Of a DNA stretch of 64,000 nt, positions 60,638 through 64,000 are shown in pieces (position 1 is the first letter of the stretch; each line of letters opens with the position of its first letter). The DNA is taken from NCBI GenBank assembly GCA_963693285.1, contig OY848918.1, positions 3,787,876-3,851,875 on the forward strand. Reading direction: 5' to 3'. Origin of the DNA: Xestospongia muta (Eukaryota > Porifera > Demospongiae > Haplosclerida > Petrosiidae). Position numbers and translations under genes: made by a program. The notes under the pieces were generated by a model that saw only the letters and a list, made by a program, of their open reading frames with translations, did not search any database and was not told the DNA's origin.

Positions 60638-61040
60638 TTAGTCAATAACAAATGTTTGTGTATTTCTTGTTAGTATTACAATTATATTGTTGACTTATAA
60701 TCTACAAACATACGTCATAATTGTCCTACCTATAATTAATGTTATTAACTAATATATTTGTTACATATTATATTATATCACAATAATAATATAACTAGTC
60801 CAGTAATGTACATTAATTACTTGTATTACAGTCTTTAACAAATCATACCAACATATCTCATCTTTATAAAGTTTATGTCCTTGTTCATATAATTATTTGA
60901 ATTGTTGCCAATGTATATAGCAACATGTCTAGAGTGGTATGCTATTAGATTAGGTATGTACTATGATATAAAGTTTACTGAACTAACAACATCATATGTA
61001 CAAAGGGATGAGTTATACATATAATGTTATTTACTTTAGA
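60638..61040 (+). repeat. Direct duplication, copy 2
   Basis: Partner of 59328-59590; the two copies lie 1.3 kb apart in direct orientation. Confidence 0.75.
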
Positions 61041-61134
61041 ATAGTGTACTATTGGATTAGGTGGTATATGTTATGATATGATATAATGAACTAACAACAT
61101 TGTATACACAAAGGAGTAAGTCAATACACATATC

Positions 61135-61275
61135 AATTTACATATTATAGTAGCATACTGATAACAGTTAGTAATATAGTATATATTATACTAAAAGTTG
61201 ACATAATAGTTTGTGTAGTATATATTTTAATTACTAAATTATATGACACATTTTTATCAATTATTGTTTATATGG
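61135..61275 (-). repeat. Orphan copy of the receptor 5' flank
   Basis: TATAGTAGCATACTGATAAC ... AATAGTTTGTGTAGTATATA occurs here without any signal-peptide exon beside it. It is followed by DNA homologous to 56400-57200, so it is part of a larger duplicated segment (about 56290-57640 versus 61140-62170) and marks a lost gene start. Confidence 0.6.
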
Positions 61276-61859
61276 GCATTATAATTAATAAACAAGTATT
61301 GTTTAAATTGACTATATTAACAATAATTAACAACATAACATTCACAGTAATTAGTAACTTAACATTCTAAATGACCACATAATATAATAACTATATAAAC
61401 TACATATCATATGTTGAACATTTGTGTTGATATAAAGGCAGACATTTTGCCATTAACAGTAAAAGTAGTCAGGTTGTTTTGAGATGTGTTATTGAGTTCA
61501 TATTTATATTAATAATATGTAACATAATATAAATTGTAATATAACTAATAATAGTTTGTTTATATCCATACAATACAATATCTTGACCACTATACTGACA
61601 TCCATAACATAGGGAATAACTTTCATCTTTGTAACATTTATCAGTTAAGAGGCACACCAGTTAGTCTTTATTAATAATATCATTTCTTACGATTATAGCG
61701 CAAACTATTTACATTCAATTATCTTAAAGTATTGAAGTCTGTTGATAGAGACATTAATAACTATATCAATAGAACTACTATAATATAGTGTGTGTGTATT
61801 ATATGTAATATCTGTAATATGTCAGTATTTGAATGTAATATATTGTATAATACAGCTGT

Positions 61860-62075
61860 AACTTTATTGCTGTGCTGGTTATTTGATATAACTTGTGATA
61901 ATCTGTCAGTGTACGTAGCTGTGGTACTGTTGCCATGACAAATATAAGGTTATCTTGATACACAGTACTGTGACTAGTTGTTTTATTCAATGGAGATGTC
62001 CAATGACTTCTTAATGAATACAGTTATTGTTTATAATTTTTCTTTAATAATATTGTCATTAGTATATTCCTCTGG
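61860..62075 (-). repeat. Tail-downstream conserved block (gene J copy)
   Basis: Homologous to 57360-57560 and 19744-19924; minus-strand peptide NKTTSHSTVYQDNLIFVMAT with frame changes. Confidence 0.5.
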
Positions 62076-62176
62076 TCACCCTCGTGCTTGATTTTATAGT
62101 TAAAATTTAATTCATTAATTTATCATGATCATAACATAAAATTATATAATGTCAGCTGTATAATGTACTTTTAATA

Positions 62177-63668
62177 TTATATCACACCATATGCAGCACA
62201 TGTGTTCATCTCTAGTTCAGTAGTAGGTAGTGTATTAGTGATCATATCAATATTCTCATATTGAGGTATAACTTGATGAGAGACAGTATCTGTTAATGGA
62301 TTAACAGGAGATATTACAGTACCTACAATGTAATAACGTATTATACTCAAGTGATATCATTACTCAATACTATGTATATAAACACACACACACACAATAT
62401 TAATATAATATTATAATTATATGTGATATATCAAATTAATTAGACTACCTATTATTAGATCTTCATGATTATTTTTCACAGTAGTAGTAGTAGTAGTAGT
62501 ATTGATAGAATGAACTATATAATATAATAACAATTTACTAGTATCACATTTGTTTGTACAAAGTATAAAAAAGGTTTATAGTAGTAACAATTATACTTAC
62601 TAATACTATCAATGATACTAGTAGATATCACAGATGTTTTAGAAGGTCCTTTAGATATTCTGCCAGTGATAGTAATATCTGTTAATATAACAGCTGGATT
62701 AGAACATGTCTTGTTGCCATGAGGTAATGCTCCATCACATACATATAATGTCCAATTATTACCACTGAAACATTTGGTAAAATTTAGTTGATTGTTATGA
62801 GAGAGATCTTCATTATCAAAAAGATAAAGTCTATGATCACACTGTAGATGTAGATGTACTTCATTTGTTGTACTTCCATTAACAAAGATAAACTGAAGAC
62901 ACAATATATCATTTGATGTATTAGTTATAATTAACTGTTGTAGATCATGACTACCTGTTATCAAAGATAGTAATGACATATGTAACACATACAATATACT
63001 TACTGGTAACTACTGGAGTAGTTTGAAATATCTGTCTAATCTTATATTGTAAGTATACAAATGTATTGAACTTCTCTCTAGGAGGAAGATCAATTACTAA
63101 TATTATAGTCTTATATCCATTAGAGTCAGTGATAATAGTAACATTAATACTGTTATAACAATCAGAAGAGTTCTTTAAGTTACAACTCGTCACTGTTGTA
63201 TTCATAATAGGTTGAGTACAGAGTTGAGTGGACTGTAAGAGAGTATGTCATGTGACATATTGAAATATCATGTGATCACGTACTGGTATTTTAAAGTAAA
63301 ACGTCCAGTCATTGTTTAATCGATAAGTCACATGGTCACTATAGGAGGTATTGAGGATCTGATCTATGAAAAGAAACACTATTATCAATTAATAAATCAA
63401 TGAAAAATAGATAATACTTTATTGTATTGATTTTGAATGTGGACATATAGATCTACATGTATAGATAACAAAATAACATAAATAATTTATAGAATTATAA
63501 AAATAAACATCATCATTATGTACCTGTTTTAAACATTGTAGTGTTACTGTTCAATATTCCAGTCCTTGCTCCATTCATTGTAGTAATATTAAGTCTATAT
63601 TCTCCATTAGTTTGGTCAATAGGACAATAAGTGTAGTTAGTAGTATAGATTACTTCTGATGACATTAA
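62177..63668 (-). pseudogene. Gene J: class 3 receptor, 5'-truncated and without a membrane exon
   Basis: From 63668: second half of the FN3 exon, ending 63524 (YCPIDQTNGEYRLNITTMNG); 63363-63284; 63232-63004 (STQLCTQPI, NSSDCYNSINVTIITDSN); 62954-62601, an intact 118-residue block (HDLQQLIITNTSNDILCLQF, FTKCFSGNNWTLYVCDG, ILTDITITGR); a microexon-like sequence near 62475-62445 whose acceptor CAG is CTG; and a normal last exon 62322-62177 (QYENIDMITNTLP, CAAYGVI). The transmembrane exon is reduced to its first codons and no upstream Ig or signal exon is present. The ectodomain exons that remain are in phase. Confidence 0.7.
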
Positions 63669-63829
63669 CGATTGTAGATATAACTGGATATCTTATGTAA
63701 ACAAATTAGTAAATGATCAACAATAACTTTGTCAAAGGTCATTTAGTCTATCAAATTCCTTTGAGAAACATCATCAACAATATGTGATTATAGACCTCTG
63801 ATTAACAATAGACTAGAGCAGCTGTTTCT

Positions 63830-63981
63830 TTAGCATTTTATCACACCATATGCAGCACATGTCTTCATCTCTAGTTCAGTAGTAGGTAGTGTATTAGTGA
63901 TCATATTAACGTTCTCATATTGAGGTATAACTTGATGAGGGACAGTATCTGTTAGTGGATTAACAGGAGATGGTACAGTAC
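63830..63981 (-). CDS. Last exon of another receptor gene extending past the right edge
   Basis: Acceptor CTATTGTAG then GTVPSPVNPLTDTVPHQVIP, QYENVNMITNTLP, LEMKTCAAYGVIKC and stop, in the family frame. Upstream exons lie beyond the window, so whether the gene is intact cannot be judged. Confidence 0.65.
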
Positions 63982-64000
63982 CTACAATAGATAATACCAC

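Noticed and set aside
1..64000. tRNA or rRNA genes
   Set aside because: No cloverleaf with A/B box consensus or rRNA core sequence was noticed on either strand; a covariance-model scan was not possible here.

Overview
This is AT-rich metazoan nuclear DNA with short, phase-matched spliceosomal introns (about 50-1000 nt), dense microsatellites, fold-back elements and a gypsy-type retrotransposon. The Ig, FN3, SRCR and DEATH domains with compact introns suggest a marine invertebrate, most likely a demosponge such as Amphimedon. That assignment is inference; no species marker is visible.

The window is dominated by one tandem family of single-pass receptor-like genes, almost all on the minus strand. 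I could join exons in phase from signal peptide to stop for six: gene 1 (2551-9945), B (20013-22258), C (25577-27678), E (34570-36604), F (46023-48153) and G (52774-55705). B, C, E, F and G start with a signal-peptide exon, one 297-nt Ig exon and one 264-267-nt FN3 exon. They then diverge into a class 1 (B, F, G) or class 2 (C, E) membrane-proximal ectodomain. A class 3 ectodomain survives only in broken copies (H, J). Three kinds of cytoplasmic end follow the membrane segment: a short YENV / AYGVI tail (gene 1, B, C, E), an acidic tail ending in a YVNV exon (F), and a long multi-tyrosine tail followed by a DEATH domain (G). Gene 1 has an unrelated ectodomain (three Ig-like, two FN3) but the same transmembrane and tail exons as B. 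Genes 1 and B carry two tandem alternative last exons.

Around the intact genes lie many relics of the same family: A (10.6-11.6 kb), D (28.6-28.9), H (30.4-31.8), I (31.9-33.0), K (33.0-34.0, plus strand), L (44.9-45.5, plus strand), M (51.2-52.6), N (57.6-58.5) and J (62.2-63.7), plus the last exon of another member at the right edge. They show frameshifts, deletions, an apparent inversion breakpoint and module swaps, as expected of a fast birth-and-death cluster. Functionally this looks like a family of surface recognition receptors with interchangeable signalling tails; a role in immunity or self/non-self recognition is inference by analogy with other invertebrate Ig-receptor clusters.

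Other content by region: 1-1857 the 3' part of an LTR retrotransposon with an internal deletion; 8.1-9.6 kb a TTTAGGG-bearing fold-back element and a D-amino-acid oxidase pseudogene inside intron 1 of gene 1; 11.6-18.8 kb a gene-free block of repeats and minisatellites; 23.5-24.5 kb an SRCR-domain gene; 36.6-44.9 kb gene-poor DNA with a 222-bp satellite array; 58.7-62.1 kb duplicated non-coding DNA.
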